A stretch of 64,000 nt of DNA, from NCBI RefSeq assembly GCF_036894955.1, contig NZ_CP145905.1, positions 3,056,501 through 3,120,500 of the forward strand, read 5' to 3'. The notes beneath the pieces are model-generated. The model did not search any database and was not told where the DNA came from. It saw nothing but the letters and a program-made list of their open reading frames with translations. Position numbers and translations under genes: made by a program. Shown here piece by piece: positions 63,245 through 64,000 of this stretch; positions within the stretch are counted from its first letter, which is position 1; each line of letters opens with the position of its first letter. This DNA is from Paenibacillus sp. KS-LC4. GTDB lineage: Bacteria > Bacillota > Bacilli > Paenibacillales > Paenibacillaceae.

Positions 63245-64000
63245 ATGCCCATCATTCAATCACTCGACCGGGCACTTACTATTCTAGATTTGTTTGATGA
63301 GCATACTCGAGTATTGAAAATAACCGAGATCAGTGTCAGGGTCGGACTGCATAAAAGTACGGTGCATTCCTTGCTTAAGACGCTTCAGCATCATCGCTAC
63401 ATTGAACAGGATGAAAACGGGCTGTATCGGCTCGGCATGCGTCTGCTGGAGAAGGGTCAACTGCTATTGCAGAGCTTTGACATCCGGGAGATTGCAAGAG
63501 GGCCGATGGAAGAGTTGTCAGGGAAGACGGGACAGACTGTTCATCTTGTCATCCGAGACGGAGCGGAAGGCGTCTATATTGATAAGGTTGAAGGCAGCAA
63601 AGCAGCCATTCGCTATTCCCGAATTGGCCGGCGGGTGCCCCTGCACAGCAGCGCGGTCGGCAAGATGCTGGCGGCTTACGTGCCGGAAGCTGAGCTGGAG
63701 AGGCTGCTGGAGAGCTACGACTATTCCATTCATACGCCACATACGATCTCAAACAAGTCGGACTTCCTGAAAGAGCTGATCTCCTCGCGAAAGGCGGGCG
63801 TTGCCTACGACCGGGAAGAGAATGAAGCGGGTGTCCGCTGTGCTGCGGCGCCGGTGTATGACCACAGCGGCCAAATTACGGCGGCGATCAGCATCTCGAC
63901 GATGACGTCAACAGTTGGGGATGAGGAATTAGCGGCTTTCGTCCTGCTTTTGCGAGAAACGGCAGAACAGATTTCACGCGGACTCGGCTACCGTCCAAAA
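63245..64000 (+). CDS. IclR-family regulator, cut by the window end
   Basis: This frame is open to the last base, giving 252 residues without a stop. The N-terminal winged helix reads IQSLDRALTILDLFDEHT, then ITEISVRVGLHKSTVHSLLKTLQHHRYIEQD. The ligand domain follows, with VHLVIRDGAEGVYIDKVEG, VPLHSSAVGKMLAAY and AGVAYDREENEAGVRCAAAPVYD, all typical of IclR/KdgR proteins. ATG 63245 or the in-frame ATG 63236 could start it; the first gives the usual MPIIQSLDRAL. Only a few residues are likely missing. Relatives often control uronate or sugar-acid breakdown, which would suit a xylan/pectin locus, but the target genes lie beyond the window. Confidence 0.93.
   Translation, partial: MPIIQSLDRALTILDLFDEHTRVLKITEISVRVGLHKSTVHSLLKTLQHHRYIEQDENGLYRLGMRLLEKGQLLLQSFDIREIARGPMEELSGKTGQTVHLVIRDGAEGVYIDKVEGSKAAIRYSRIGRRVPLHSSAVGKMLAAYVPEAELERLLESYDYSIHTPHTISNKSDFLKELISSRKAGVAYDREENEAGVRCAAAPVYDHSGQITAAISISTMTSTVGDEELAAFVLLLRETAEQISRGLGYRPK

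Overview
The window looks like a chromosomal segment of a Paenibacillus-type firmicute. Shine-Dalgarno sites are strong, with GTG and TTG starts. There are three sets of membrane histidine kinase plus AraC-type response regulator beside sugar ABC transporters that lack their own ATPase. A giant S-layer-anchored xylanase and a CcpA-type cre site fit the same group. The genus is inferred from gene content only. No rRNA, tRNA, CRISPR array or insertion sequence was seen.

Region 1 (1-10446) is the 3' end of a hybrid NRPS/PKS cluster. It holds an NRPS module cut by the window edge (A-PCP) that ends in a BtrH-N-like acyltransferase domain instead of a thioesterase. A four-gene set for hydroxymalonyl-ACP follows: 3-hydroxyacyl-CoA dehydrogenase, ACP, acyl-CoA dehydrogenase and FkbH-like glyceryl transferase. 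Then come a discrete acyltransferase, an Sfp-type PPTase, a FabI-like enoyl reductase, a free-standing BtrH-N-like protein and a DUF1349-like protein. A strong terminator closes the cluster.

Region 2 (10493-26756) is mixed. It contains an AraC regulator divergent from a TIM-barrel isomerase and a Gfo/Idh/MocA dehydrogenase. Next are an amidohydrolase divergent from a 1036-residue GNAT fusion protein paired with a second amidohydrolase, a broken MFS exporter and endonuclease IV. An ArsR-SRPBCC pair with a readable promoter and twin operators is followed by a UvrA remnant, then a large HTH-STAND-TPR regulator divergent from a tautomerase.

Region 3 (26746-64000) is a xylan and plant-polysaccharide locus. 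In order it has: ABC transporter 1 (binding protein, two permeases) with kinase and regulator 1; a 2667-residue GH30/CBM/CBM22/GH10/CBM9/FN3/SLH enzyme; a cytoplasmic GH43; regulator and kinase 2 with ABC transporter 2; a carboxylesterase; a secreted GH5-ricin enzyme on the minus strand; a CE1-like esterase; ABC transporter 3 with kinase and regulator 3; and an IclR regulator cut by the window end. The likely flow is depolymerisation of xylan at the cell surface, import of oligosaccharides by the ABC systems energised by an ATPase encoded elsewhere, and intracellular cleavage by GH43 and the esterases. A conserved block of about 60 bp precedes both the first binding-protein gene and the giant xylanase gene, and suggests that they share a regulator.
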